Positions 18,401-28,000 of a DNA stretch of 64,000 bases are shown here, piece by piece. The notes beneath the pieces are model-generated. The model worked only from the letters and a program-made list of their open reading frames with translations, was not told where the DNA came from and made no database searches. The translations under genes and the position numbers were made by a program. Within the stretch, counting starts at the first letter, position 1, and each line of letters begins with the position of its first letter. Location of the stretch: the NCBI GenBank assembly GCA_948144175.1, contig CANXME010000501.1, positions 372,001 to 436,000 on the forward strand. The letters run 5' to 3'. Origin of the DNA: Closterium sp. NIES-65. Its lineage: Eukaryota > Streptophyta > Zygnematophyceae > Desmidiales > Closteriaceae.

Positions 18401-19405
18401 GCTATCCAGCACCAGGTGCCTGTACGGCCGGGGAGCACGAGACAGTGGTTTCCAAGATGATGATTTGTAACATGCTATCCGTACCGCAAAGCACACACTC
18501 GTATCTCACCACGCCGTACCGCACAGCACCATCTCACCATGCTATCCAGCACCAGCTGCCTGTATGGCCGGGGAGCACCGGTGACTGTCAGGAAGTCGGC
18601 ATAGAGAGGCTCGTCCACCACAACCGTGTCTGGGCGCTGCAGGAAGTGGAGGAACGGAAGGGGGAAAGGATTGGGAGGTGTGAGCGAGGAAGTCGTATCC
18701 TAAAGTGACTCCCAGGATACGGAGGCTCGTCCAGCACCTCTGTGCCGGGCGCTGCAGGAAGAGGAAGGTTAGGGGGGTGATTGGGGGGCAAATGGAAGGG
18801 TCACGAAGTTCATACACTCGGCATATTAAAACCCGTCCACCACCTCCGTGTCTGGGCACTGGGTTGTTTTTGAGACGTCTCAAAAACAACCTCGCTGCAC
18901 GTGGCATATTAAGGCTCGTCCACCACCTCCGTGTCTGGGCGCTGGGTGAGGGAAAGGGGGAGAGGATTGGAGAGGTGTGAGCACGCTATCTGGTTTGGGA
19001 CTGTCGTGGGTTGGTAGAGGGACGGCGCGAGAGTGCTGGCGGCTGAGAAGTTTTAAACGTGCGTAAGACCGCCATAGTATGGCTTAAAGTAATCCTAAAC
19101 CGAGATCAGCCATGCAGAGAGAAGAGTCGGATCAATTCGTGCCCGAGCGAAGGAGTACATGAGGCTTGTGCTGAGTGACCGCGGTCCCCGTTACAAGGTG
19201 CAAACGTGCTTACACTATAACGATACATACACCCGGCGGACTACTAGACTACGATCAGCCGTGCCTGAGCGAAGGAGTACATGAGGCTTGTGCTGAGCGA
19301 CCGCGGTCCCGACCAGAGGTTGATCACCCAATCCGCGTCCGACACGTCACAAGGCGACGCCATCTGCGGCGCGCCAGCGTGTTCCGGGAGCGTTTCCGAT
19401 GTCAT
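6450..19405 (-). CDS. Sulfotransferase-like / class IV (branched-chain-like) aminotransferase fusion protein
   Basis: Homologue of the plant two-domain proteins typified by Arabidopsis At3g05190/At5g27410. Seventeen exons: 19265-19405, 18538-18636, 17802-17876, 17335-17427, 16645-16782, 15922-15980, 13370-13472, 12571-12810, 11524-11624, 10869-11010, 10346-10397, 8807-8892, 8489-8542, 8166-8249, 7694-7765, 6763-6843, 6450-6638. They sum to 1809 nt (602 residues) with consistent phases. The N-terminal half has a P-loop (WSGPRSLSTSLMYSF, about residue 31), VVDEPLYADFL and VILIRDP, then PEDGVWAPWWYTTTHASTGF. The C-terminal half has VWEGLRVYDGRIFKL, GYVSETNATNIFMVKRG and FTTGTMGELTP, typical of fold-type IV PLP enzymes. 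Substrate is unknown. Intron 1 seems to start with GC. The expected PLP lysine (DSK in relatives, from memory) is histidine (CVDSHIHHNN). The start at 19405 is the first ATG in frame; 19363 is an alternative. Confidence 0.92.
6925..7550 (-). repeat. 184-bp tandem copies of the 3' part of aminotransferase exon 15
   Basis: Copies encoding ADSCLPGITRAT plus a gtac donor recur at about 7127-7190, 7311-7370 and 7495-7550, with a broken one near 6930-6990. They lie downstream of the complete exon at 7694-7765 and are separated by pyrimidine-rich spacer. Confidence 0.88.
7835..7950 (-). repeat. Two copies of the 5' part of aminotransferase exon 15
   Basis: Acceptor plus FMVKRGRILTP at about 7835-7867, and FMVKKERILNL at about 7913-7941, upstream of the complete exon. 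Neither has a donor. Confidence 0.87.
8960..9418 (-). repeat. Partial copies of aminotransferase exon 12 (about 126-bp period)
   Basis: Exon 12 (8807-8892) encodes VLAEWKPPVYDNARGIKLVT. Near-identical 5' copies follow at about 8960-9020 and 9090-9150, with more decayed copies at 9200-9262 and 9368-9418. The last has a frame-disturbing change after VYDNA. Confidence 0.88.
9495..10340. repeat. GC-rich 17-18 bp minisatellite with alternating CG runs
   Basis: About 45 units of the type gcgcgcgttggtccggg fill aminotransferase intron 11, beginning right beside the exon 11 donor (10346). Many units contain (GC)3-5 runs. Arg/Ala/Pro-rich open frames on both strands are by-products of the repeat. Confidence 0.93.
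10403..10597. repeat. (CA)n microsatellite
   Basis: Runs of acacac interrupted by ggac and gagac, inside aminotransferase intron 10, just upstream of the exon 11 acceptor. Confidence 0.95.
10693..10711. repeat. Junction palindrome, ACGT core
   Basis: TTTTTGAGACGTCTCAGAA lies between two similar stretches containing tccttgttcatctccttca (about 10633-10660 and 10716-10745). Confidence 0.8.
11213..11232. repeat. Junction palindrome, TCGA core
   Basis: CTTTTGAGTCGACTCTAAAG. It separates two 50-bp direct repeats, 11162-11212 and 11231-11282, that differ at about five positions. Confidence 0.88.
11285..11455 (-). repeat. 3' copies of aminotransferase exon 9 with palindrome
   Basis: A copy near 11398-11450 reads LRVYDGRIFKLYRHLDQ, against LRVYDGRIFKLQEHLDR in the full exon (11524-11624). 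A shorter one lies near 11288-11310. The palindrome CTTTTGAGTTGACTCAAGAG (11358-11377) lies between them. Confidence 0.82.
11700..11920 (-). repeat. 5' copies of aminotransferase exon 9
   Basis: Two fragments at about 11713-11790 and 11850-11915 match VLDSAVQGGDAVWEG on the minus strand, upstream of the complete exon, and have no donor. The decay differs between them. Confidence 0.8.
11971..11992. repeat. Junction palindrome (imperfect)
   Basis: CTTTTGAGACGCCTCATAAG with flanking t/a. It is bracketed by direct repeats of about 28 bp (11943-11971 and 11995-12022) sharing cataaggagactaggtcaac. A more degenerate palindrome follows the second repeat (12021-12042). Confidence 0.78.
12130..12515 (-). 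repeat. 3' copies of aminotransferase exon 8 and a 34-bp array
   Basis: Fragments at about 12140-12215 and 12434-12515 copy the exon 8 end (LLVWVGEEGLVTRRDAK, full exon 12571-12810). Between them, 12247-12420 holds about five units containing ccccttaccttattcactct. Confidence 0.88.
13018..13340 (-). repeat. 3' copies of aminotransferase exon 7 with a junction palindrome
   Basis: Fragments at about 13018-13110, 13146-13190 and 13215-13300 copy the end of exon 7 (WWYTTTHASTGFAPPALYPK; full exon 13370-13472). The palindrome at 13110-13130 (ttttgagacatctcaaaagt) lies exactly between two copies of the stretch gtggtataccaccaccacgg. Confidence 0.88.
13540..15712 (-). repeat. 130-bp satellite from the 5' part of aminotransferase exon 7
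   Basis: Fifteen full units begin every 130 bp from 13691 to 15511 and look identical; a partial sixteenth starts at 15641 and a diverged copy lies at 13540-13610. On the minus strand each unit carries an acceptor-like pyrimidine tract and WPAGKRPEDGVWAPWWYTTT, but no donor. Because 130 is not a multiple of three and the unit lacks stops, all three minus frames stay open for over 700 codons. Confidence 0.96.
15807..15905. repeat. 12-bp minisatellite ctaagagactgc
   Basis: About eight units lie immediately downstream of the aminotransferase exon 6 donor (15922/15921). Confidence 0.9.
16095..16360 (-). repeat. 5' copies of aminotransferase exon 6 plus a 25-bp array
   Basis: Copies at about 16095-16150 and 16220-16275 read GVLMALCQALDIP on the minus strand, against GVLRALCQALDIPFYPEMLS in the full exon (15922-15980). 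Adjacent 16276-16360 repeats tctacctgtgagtgggattg. Confidence 0.87.
16400..16950 (-). repeat. Copies flanking aminotransferase exon 5
   Basis: 3' copies of the exon (LSETALPHLLAIHSALSHM) lie at about 16405-16500 and 16520-16600, and a 5' copy at about 16880-16945, around the complete exon at 16645-16782. Confidence 0.83.
17080..17690 (-). repeat. Copies flanking aminotransferase exon 4
   Basis: 3' copies (RHVILIRDP region) lie at about 17090-17130 and 17205-17245. 5' copies with acceptor (AKQCxxxLQASLLS) lie at about 17515-17545 and 17640-17680. The complete exon is 17335-17427. Confidence 0.85.
17940..18010 (-). repeat. 5' copy of aminotransferase exon 3
   Basis: Acceptor plus DSNGKRVVDQ, then frame-divergent sequence, upstream of the full exon at 17802-17876 (DSNGKRVVDEVVYGPQ). 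Confidence 0.85.
18255..18945 (-). repeat. Copies on both sides of aminotransferase exon 2
   Basis: 3' copies (end of exon plus donor) lie at about 18255-18300 and 18395-18440. 5' copies (acceptor plus RPDTVVVDEP) lie at about 18720-18755, 18833-18862 and 18912-18945. The full exon is 18538-18636. Confidence 0.87.
18863..18890. repeat. Junction palindrome, 28 bp perfect, ACGT core
   Basis: A perfect inverted repeat extending gttgTTTTTGAGACGTC and its mirror. It lies between two copies of the exon 2 acceptor fragment, each containing gtccaccacctccgtgtctg. Confidence 0.92.
19130..19180 (-). repeat. 3' copy of aminotransferase exon 1
   Basis: Minus strand reads GPRSLSTSLMYSFA then diverges at the splice junction. 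The complete exon is 19265-19405. Confidence 0.85.
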
Positions 19406-20361
19406 TCGGGCTGTAAGTCGGTTCGCGTTCGACGAGTGCAATATAATTTAAATCCCGTAGCGCTCCGAACGTCGTAGCAGGCCCGTTACTTAGTGTCAAG
19501 TCTTATAGTAGCCAGATTCTTGGGACGTTGGGAAATTGGTCTCAAAATTTCCTCTCTATCTAATGGTAATTCAGTTCACCAGTTTCACGGAATGCGAAGA
19601 TGCGACTTCTGAGGCATCTCGAGTTTCGTTAGGTGCGTTCGCGACCATTAGTAACAAAGGGACCTTGTCGTGCCAGCTCTTTTTTTGAACGAACTGAGTC
19701 TCGCGAAGGCAGGAATTTTGCTGTCAGCGTCAATCGATAGACTCCTTTTGCCTATAACGAGGGAGCGTTCGAACAATAACCATCTTTACACTGACCACCT
19801 GAAAAGTGTAGTTGTGACGGCTTTGCCGAACTTGCCTATCACAGTCGCAGAGATTCTTGTCATCGTTTCTCGGTGCTTTGCGAAAGCTCAGCAAGCACCG
19901 TCGATCTGACACCAGCCAACAGATTCTTGCCACATCTGCAGGTGAAAGTTCTCGAGACGCCCATTGTGACATTCCCGAACCGCACTTCAGCCCAATGTGG
20001 AATTCGCGAGGCCAATTTGCCTGATTCCAGTAACTTCTAGGTTTGATTTGAAAGAGTGCCAACCTCCATTCTACAACTTTCTGGCAGCTTCTGCAAGCTC
20101 CAGTCATTCCATCCAGCACGAACGCTTTCGACTCCCTTTTCTCCCAATTCCTACATATAAGGGTGGACTGGCAATTACGGTTTCATCAAATCAATACAGC
20201 GACTAAGCTCTCAACTCTCTCTCAGCAGTCACGCTCTCGCGCCTCTCAAGACTCAGCAATTATTAGCTCTCTGAAACTTTCTGGACTTGACTCAGCCAAG
20301 GATTCTCTCCGCTCTTTGTTCCTATCATCACAGTACCTGAACGTTTCCTCATATCTCAGTC
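19406..20361. promoter_or_regulatory. Divergent promoter region, aminotransferase / HSP70, with heat-shock elements
   Basis: Between the two start codons lie heat-shock-element-like sequences: GAAAGTTCTCGAG (19944-19956, alternating GAA/TTC/GAg), TTCCCGAA (19972-19979) and an imperfect TTC-GCA-TTC array (about 20079-20097). A TATA-like TATAAG is at 20156-20161, about 200 bp before the HSP70 ATG. Assignment to HSP70 is inferred from orientation and distance. Confidence 0.65.
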
Positions 20362-22477
20362 ATGGCGAAAGGCGAAGGCCCTGCGATTGGCATCGACCTC
20401 GGCACCACCTACAGCTGCGTGGGCGTGTGGCAGCACGATCGCGTTGAGATCATCGCCAACGACCAAGGCAACCGCACCACCCCGTCCTACGTGGCATTTA
20501 CGGACACGGAGCGCCTGATTGGCGACGCGGCGAAGAACCAAGTGTCCATGAATCCCGTCAACACCGTTTTCGGTATGTCCCCATGCTAAATCATCCACCG
20601 TTTCCGACACTCCGCTTCCTCTACCCCTACGTCCGCACTGAATCATAGCATACCTTGAATGTGCCTGAAACACGCTCATTCGTCATGTCTGCTGATTTAT
20701 CACTTCTTTCTCTTCACTCGTCTCGCTTACAGATGCGAAGCGTCTCATCGGAAGGCGGTTCTCCGACGCGCCCGTGCAGAACGACATCAAGCTGTGGCCG
20801 TTCAAGGTGATCGCAGGCGCGGGAGAGAAGCCGATGATCCAAGTCGAGTACAAGGGCGAGACCAAGCAGTTCGCCGCAGAGGAGATCTCGTCCATGGTGT
20901 TGACGAAAATGAAGGAGATCGCAGAGGCATACCTCGGGACTTCCGTGAAGAACGCGGTGGTGACGGTTCCGGCGTATTTCAATGATTCGCAGCGCCAAGC
21001 GACGAAAGATGCGGGTGTGATCGCTGGGCTGAACGTGATGCGAATTATCAACGAGCCTACTGCAGCTGCTATCGCGTACGGGCTCGATAAGAAGAACAGC
21101 AGCTCGTCGGAAAAGAACGTGCTAATCTTCGACCTCGGCGGAGGTACTTTCGACGTGTCGCTTCTTTCGATCGAGGACGGCATTTTCGAGGTGAAGGCGA
21201 CGGCTGGCGACACGCATTTGGGTGGTGAAGATTTTGACAACCGCATGGTGCACCACTTCGTCCAGGAATTTAAGCGGAAGTACAAGAAGGACCTCAGTAA
21301 CAACCCGCGGTCTCTTCGCCGCCTTCGCACGGCCTGCGAGCGCGCCAAGCGAACCCTCTCCTCTACCGCGCAAACCACCATCGAGATCGACTCGCTCTAC
21401 GAGGGAATCGACTTCTACACCACCATCACCCGCGCGCGCTTCGAGGAACTCAACATGGACATGTTCCGCAAGTGCATGGATCCAGTGGAAAAGTGCCTCA
21501 AGGACGCGAAAATATCCAAGGCGCAGATCCACGACGTGGTGCTCGTCGGCGGGTCTACGCGCATCCCCAAGGTGCAGCAGCTACTGCAGGAGTATTTCAA
21601 CGGGAAGGAGCTCTGCAAGAGCATCAACCCCGACGAGGCCGTGGCGTACGGCGCGGCGGTTCAGGCGGCGATTCTGAGCGGCGAGGGGAACGAGAAGGTG
21701 CAGGATCTGCTGCTGCTCGACGTGACGCCGCTCTCGCTTGGATTGGAGACGGCCGGAGGGGTGATGACGGTGCTGATTCCGAGGAACACCACGATTCCGA
21801 CGAAGAAGGAGCAGGTGTTTTCGACGTTTTCGGATAACCAGCCGGGCGTGCTTATCCAGGTGTACGAAGGCGAACGCGCTCGGACTAAGGATAACAACCT
21901 GCTCGGGAAATTCGACCTCTCGGGCATTCCGCCGGCGCCACGTGGCGTGCCGCAGATCACCGTGACGTTCGACATTGACGCGAATGGCATTCTGAACGTG
22001 AGCGCGGAGGACAAGACTACTGGGCAGAAGAATAAGATAACGATTACGAATGACAAGGGGCGACTGAGCAAGGAGGAAATCGAGCGGATGGTGGAGGAAG
22101 CAGAGAAGTACAAGGATGATGACGAGCAGCACAAGAAGCGGGTTGAGGCGAAAAACGCGCTCGAGAATTACTCGTACGGCATGCGTAACACCGTTCGCGA
22201 TGACAAGATGGGGGGGAAGCTGTCGCCCGAAGATAAGAAGGCGATCGAGAAGGCAGTGGACGAGACGATTGATTGGCTGGATAAGAACCAGCTCGCCGAC
22301 GTGGACGAATTTGAGGATAAGCAAAAGGAGCTCGAAGGGATTTGTAACCCGATCATCGCGAAAATGTACCAGGCAGGAGCAGGACCCGTGCCAGGGGCGG
22401 GAGGGATGGGGGACGTGCCAATGGGAGGTGGTTTTTCCAGCGAAGGGGACGGGCCGAAGATTGAGGAGGTTGACTGA
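20362..22477 (+). CDS. HSP70: Cytosolic heat shock protein 70 (HSC70/HSP70)
   Basis: ATP-dependent chaperone binding unfolded clients with J-domain partners. Two exons, 20362-20572 and 20733-22477, total 1956 nt (651 residues, normal family length). The single intron (gtatgt...acag) splits the codon for Asp-71, a position shared by many plant HSP70 genes. Motifs in order: [14 protein letters not shown] (about residue 10), [26 protein letters not shown], the interdomain [16 protein letters not shown], a short Gly/Met tail [11 protein letters not shown] and terminal EEVD, which binds TPR co-chaperones and marks the cytosolic/nuclear form. Unlike the neighbouring intron-rich genes it has no exon copies around its intron. 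Confidence 0.98.
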
Positions 22478-23186
22478 GATGAGAAAAGGTGGAGACTCAA
22501 TCTGAGCATGCCACACCCTTCAGTTGAATATTAGTGCTTCAAATATTTGTAAAATGTTAAATGTGTTTTTGCAATATGTCCTAGTAATATTAAATATTCC
22601 AAAGGTATACAGGAGTACATTGGCATGGCTCAAACCGTGAACTTGCATCTAGTCAACCATTGGCGTATCTATTACTCCACAGAAGTGTCCCTGCACAAAC
22701 AAAAAGGATGGTAGTCAGTGCTTACGTTCAAGAGGTGCCTAGGTTTGCTCCCACCCTTCTCCACACTCACCAATGCACACCTTCACGTCCCCTGTGTGGT
22801 GCTACTCACATTTGTGCAAACAGCGAAGCAAATTGGCTTAAAAGAGCTTCTGCTGACCTGTTCCAATGCATTCCAAACCTGCATGTGCAATTCACAATCA
22901 GAAGTATGAGGCAGAGAGATGTGCCGATGGAGTGTCTAGCACCGCTGCTATTTGAATCCATCCCTGCTAGTTGAATCCAGCCCTGCTAGTTGAAGCCATT
23001 TAGCACTGGTAATTGAATTAATGATCAATGGGAGTGCTACTCACCTTGCAAAAGCAAAATGGACATTCCTCCTCTGTACCATAAGGACATAAGGAGAGCT
23101 CGTGATAAAGCCTGCAAAATTGATGGGATATGATAGCTCATGGGCGGTTCAGAGCACAAGCTTGCTCCATCAGCATTCGATTAGTG
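22478..23186. other. HSP70 3' flank
   Basis: AT-rich sequence with likely polyadenylation-type stretches just after the stop codon (22530-22600). The small open frames here show no recognisable protein. Confidence 0.5.
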
Positions 23187-23829
23187 TCAGAATGACGAAG
23201 GGAGAGAGAGCGAGCGAGGGAGGTCCGAAAAAATGGGGCAGTAGTTTGTACCTGGTGGGTGTAAGGCAGAAATGAGGGATGGCAAACGGGAAGGAGAAGA
23301 ATAGAAAGACAAGCAAGGCAGCGACAGAGGAGTGAGGGAGGTGCAAGGAAGTGACAGCGTGCTGACTAAGCACCTGGTGCGTGTGAAACCAGAAATGTAA
23401 CCCTGGCAGACCGAAACATCCCAAACACTGACTGAGGTCTTGAGCAGAGAAAACGACACTCCTGCCACCTCCTCAGCTCGAGAAGAGTCATCAGCAGAGA
23501 GGAAACGGCCAACCTGCATGTAACCGCCAGCTGGAATGCCAGAGGCAGCACAAACACTCAACCGGTTTGGCCGAAAGAGCTGTTTTACGTCGAGCCTAAC
23601 AGAACGACGAGGGACTTCGTCTAGCTTGTCGATCAGCCTTAGAAACTGCCAGTCTTGGTTATGAAATGCCATTACTTCCTTCACCGCTGCCCGCCCTTCT
23701 GCCCGCAAAAACCATGCGTTACCAGTAGCAGCCACCCCTGTAGCCAGATTTAGCTTGTGTGCAGGTTCCATCTTGCCATTCTCCATGATTCCTTCTGTAC
23801 ACTTAGCTGCTGCTTTTGCCGCTGCTGTT

Positions 23830-23863
<34 letters not shown>

Positions 23864-24716
23864 ATTCTGCTGTTTCTGCTGCTGCTGATTCTGCTGCTTC
23901 TGCTGCTGCTGTTTCTCCTGCTTCTGCTGCTGCTGTTTCTGCTGCTTCTGCTGCTGCTGTTTCTGCTGCTTCTTCTGCAGCTGCAGCTGCTGTTTCCTCT
24001 GCTGCTGTGACCAGCTCTTGAAGCGTATTTACACTCCCTAGAGAATGTCTTGGAGTTGCGGGTCTCAGGTTCGCTCCAACTCCTGCTGCTTTGAGCGCCC
24101 TTGCGTGAATTCGTGCTCGCCTGAACGCTGCTGCCGCTGCTTCTGCTGCCACTGCTTCTGCTGCTGCTGCTTCTGCTGCTGCTACTGCCGCCACTTCTGC
24201 TTCTGCTGCCTCTGCTGCTGCTGCTTCTCTGCTTTGCATGAACCTATGAGCAACGCGCCGCCCTTCCTTGACAGCCTTATTAGCAGCACGAAAAGCAGAC
24301 CGGCCCCCTTCCCATGCAGCATAGAAAGCACAGCGAGACCCCACGACCCCCAGGTACAGTGGGAGCACGAGAGCAAAGAGCGCTCCAGTTGCAACCTTTG
24401 TCACAGCACGGTAACTCCCTCTTTTAGCCGCCTTAAAAGCACGTCCCACCTTGGTAACTACACGCTTGCACATACTTGACAAGAGCATGCGGTGTGACAT
24501 TGTCAGCAGCAGCACCGGGTGCACCTTGAGTTTCATCTCCGGTGACATTGTCTGGCGGCAGGGGGGGCCGTGTACTGAACATGGGCCTACGACACAGATC
24601 CATGATGTCTGGAGTGCGCAGGCTGAAGGGCACCTCGAGAATACTGGGAGCGTAACTGAGAAGCCGAGGAGAAACCGCCTCAACGGGACCAACCAGTGTG
24701 TCACGGACCACAACAC
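23187..24716 (-). CDS. Alanine-rich open frame, probable continuation of the F-box-like gene
   Basis: A 509-codon open frame; only about 23430-24490 looks protein-like. It reads RVVTKVGRAFKAAKRG, then a hydrophobic stretch (ATGALFALVLPLYLGVVG) that could cross a membrane, then GRRVAHRFMQSREAA, then a long Ala/Glu/Thr repeat (23816-24010) from GCT/GCA codon repeats, then NQDWQFLRLIDKLDEVPRRS. Upstream of about 24490 it overlaps the F-box-like frame, offset by one base. I do not recognise the protein. Its end is uncertain; an exon may finish near 23410. Confidence 0.4.
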
Positions 24717-25053
24717 AGTTCAGCGGGTATTTCTTTCTACATGAAGCGCACAGATCAGAGAAGCAGCACCGGCGGTCCTCATCTGCATCATAGGATCGCT
24801 CCTCTTGAGGGTTCTGAAATACTGGTTTCAATTGATAGCGTCTGAGTTTGTGGTGTGCTTTTATGCGGTTGTGACAGTAGAGAGGCCAGAGGTGGGAAGT
24901 TGATATCTGGTGCAGGTGCTTGCACGCGAGGGCTAGGTTGGCGATGGTGATTCGAAGCTGATAGCATGTCATACTCGCTATAGACACAAAGATTTCGGGA
25001 CTCAGATCCAGCAAATTGGTCAGCCGCTCTTCGTTAGCAGCCGTGTTCGTCAT
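24433..25053 (-). CDS. F-box-like protein N-terminal part
   Basis: A 206-residue frame from the first ATG (25053). Residues about 12-58 (LTNLLDLSPEIFVSIASM, then ANLALACKHLHQIS and SHLWPLYC) resemble an F-box, which would couple a substrate to an SCF ubiquitin ligase through SKP1. A cysteine cluster CCFSDLCASC follows near residue 100. The frame ends in TCF-stop just where the alanine-rich frame, offset by one base, becomes protein-like. Either a splice is missed, there is a sequencing indel, or the gene is broken. The F-box call rests on pattern only. Confidence 0.5.
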   Translation of the reverse strand: MTNTAANEERLTNLLDLSPEIFVSIASMTCYQLRITIANLALACKHLHQISTSHLWPLYCHNRIKAHHKLRRYQLKPVFQNPQEERSYDADEDRRCCFSDLCASCRKKYPLNCVVVRDTLVGPVEAVSPRLLSYAPSILEVPFSLRTPDIMDLCRRPMFSTRPPLPPDNVTGDETQGAPGAAADNVTPHALVKYVQACSYQGGTCF

Positions 25054-28000
25054 TCTAGCACCCTTGGAAAACCGTATTACTTCAGGACTGTACAGAAGCA
25101 AGTCTCCTTGCAGTTTTGCGCGATCTTGGTCAGAGATGAAGTATAAATCGCCCAAAACCGCACATCACAAGCAAAAATTGAACTAAAAAAGGGAGTTACT
25201 TTCAGAATCAATCGGAAATACTCAAACTAGTCACAGACTTGGGTCTTGCTGCGATGGATTGGACTACAGCCTAGTTGACAGTTCCGACTGTAGCTGGGCT
25301 AGACTCGTTAGCCTTATAGAATGCTTGGTCTGTAGCTTAGACTGCACGAATGATTCGCGTAAAAATGATCTATAGCGTTGGAGTGGTAACCGCTAGACTG
25401 TACCTGGACTGCACAAATCATGCTAGGTAACCTTTTTCGTCAGCTCAAAAGTCACTCAGTAACCTGGACTGTACACCCGCGTAGCAACCAGCGATTAACT
25501 CTGGAATAGCGGGGGACGGACTGTTTGAAAGTGGATTCATTCTTAAAAGGAGTCCGAATGGGCTGTATAAAGATGACGGGTGACAGGGGTATAACTGTCT
25601 GAGATTAACAAACTGTCAGACGCCATTAAACAAACGCCATTAAACACTGTATCCGGCTTTGAGAAAACTGGTGTTTGATGAGCGGGTAGTGAGCCTGGAG
25701 TCAGTATCTGGATTTCGCCTATCGCGATCATGCTTTAGAATGGTTCGCTGCGATTTTCTAGTTCGAAAACGTCTAGGTCTACGACAGTTTAGAGACCTTC
25801 TGGCTCCAGCAAAACCAAATATATAATATTGCAGTTCCGAGAGACTCTCGCTGATACCTATGAAAGCATTCAGCACATCGACAGAACCCATCGACCGTCG
25901 CTGACGTAATCGTTGTGACGCAGAGGCGAAGCTAGGGGGATTCCTGAGTCCTGACTCCTGAGAAACGCGCAATCTCGTGGTACAAAGCTCTTTGATCGAC
26001 AGCATGTGGCACCCCGTGGACTGAGCATGACTGTAGGTAGAGCACAGGTGAAAACAAGAGACTTGCACGACTAGTTAGTGACTACCAGTAGTACGTGAGT
26101 TTAGCTAGTTTTCCAGGGAAGCTGGTCTTCCGGAACGGAACTGACTGGGGGGGAACGGACTGGAAATACTCGCTATAGGCGCAATCAGAATCAGCTCGTC
26201 AAAAGTGTAGACTGATTACAAAGGTAACGCGACCCATACCAGCTGCCACCCTCCACCAATTTATACCACTCTTAGGAAGGATACCAGGAAAGATGTTTCC
26301 AGTCGTGGAAAAAATAATGGAATACATTACAGAGCTTGCTTCCATGTTGGTGTACTGTTCATGCCTGGGCTGGTTATTTCATCCCCTTGCGGGTAGTACC
26401 TACCTCCTTTTGAGGATTTTGGGGCATCGCAAACGAATTTGCTGACGGTTCAAACAGCATGGTTTACCACTATACACATTCAGACGCAATCAGCAACCTA
26501 CTCTAGTACTGGCAAATCCTCTACATTCTAACACTAGAATTGAAGCTATAGCACACCACATTCTAAGAACCCATGAACTTTCTCAACCCCGCAGAGGCAT
26601 CAGCCCCATCATATGTACAGCACACTTCTGAACCAACTTCGCACACTATTCCTCAGCAATTCCTCCCTACCCACCTTGCACATTATTCCTCAGACTGCCT
26701 AGACCCATCATCCTCGCAGCAAGACTCTGTTCCAAAGACAGGCTCTGCAGATTCCTTTTCTGGAGTCCGTGTTCCTGGTGAGCAGACCACACAAGCCGGG
26801 ATGTCCCGGCACTTGCACGAATCAACACTCACGCTTGCAGGCTCGCCTGGGGACACGCCATAGCCGGATAGCGACGCCGGATTGGATGAGAGATTCGGCG
26901 CATGGATAGCACAGGTGCACTGATGATGATGATGATGCTGATTCTGTGTTGCAATGATGGCCTTTGCTTCCTCCATGGTTGGACTGTTACGGGTAAAAAA
27001 CACAAGGATGGTTCACTATGAGACGTATATTATTGGCAAGAAAACGACACATCTGCTTGTTGCTGGAGGGATTCGACAGGATGTTAACGTACAGGAAGTG
27101 GATACTCCAAGAGATGTATTTATTACTCAGTGAGCGCAGCGCGAGAGGTGCATGATGCGCGCCAGCTCGTCCGAATTGAATGAAAAAACGGCGGGGGAAC
27201 AAGGGCTTACCTTTGACTTTGAACAATGACGGCGGAAAATACGACGAATAACGAATCACGGCGGTGACCTGAAGTTGAACGAATCGCGGTCGTAAGTTGA
27301 ACTGCGCGGTCGTAACTTGAACTACATACACGAAGTGTGTCGCTGAAGTATCGTGCTACGTACTACTTATTCGAGTACCTTGACCAACTAAGATTCTTGA
27401 TTGTCTTCAAGGCGTCCGAAAGCTATCTTTGTCATAGTGACCCAGCGAACAGCCAAATGCCAAGCCAACTTCAGTACAGGGAGGCGCATCGCACGCAATC
27501 TCAAACCACTGAGTTGAGGGGGATGTGGTGGTGGTTTCTGCGTGGAACGCATGCTGACGTGTGACTGAGGATGCTGGATGAAGCTTGAGATGACGATGGA
27601 ATGGATGCCACCTTCTTCAGCAGACGTGGCTTTCACAAATCATGAGTCACCACTCATACTCTTTAAACGCCTCTTCGGGATTACTGATGCTAGGTGCAAA
27701 GCGACGAGGTACGTAACGTTTCTGTGATACCATATTCAATTGGAGCAGCCGTCGGTCTTTGGTTCAGCGGTTTGACAACGGTTCCACTTCCGTTCCAGCC
27801 AATCTGAGCTGGCGGTTTTGCCTGTCGCGTTGAAACCAAACGGGCTTGATGCTGGCACATTTTGTCTGCCCCTGCACTTGCAAGTGCTCTGTTTCTCCAA
27901 ACCGAGTCAACGAGCAGTGCTACACTAGCTGGTCAAAGGTACAAGAGATTCGTCGTGGAGGGTTTCGGGGTTTGCGATTGTTGTACAGTGCACGTATGGA

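Noticed and set aside
20356-22516. Minus-strand frames across HSP70
   Set aside because: Antisense shadows of the strongly conserved plus-strand gene.
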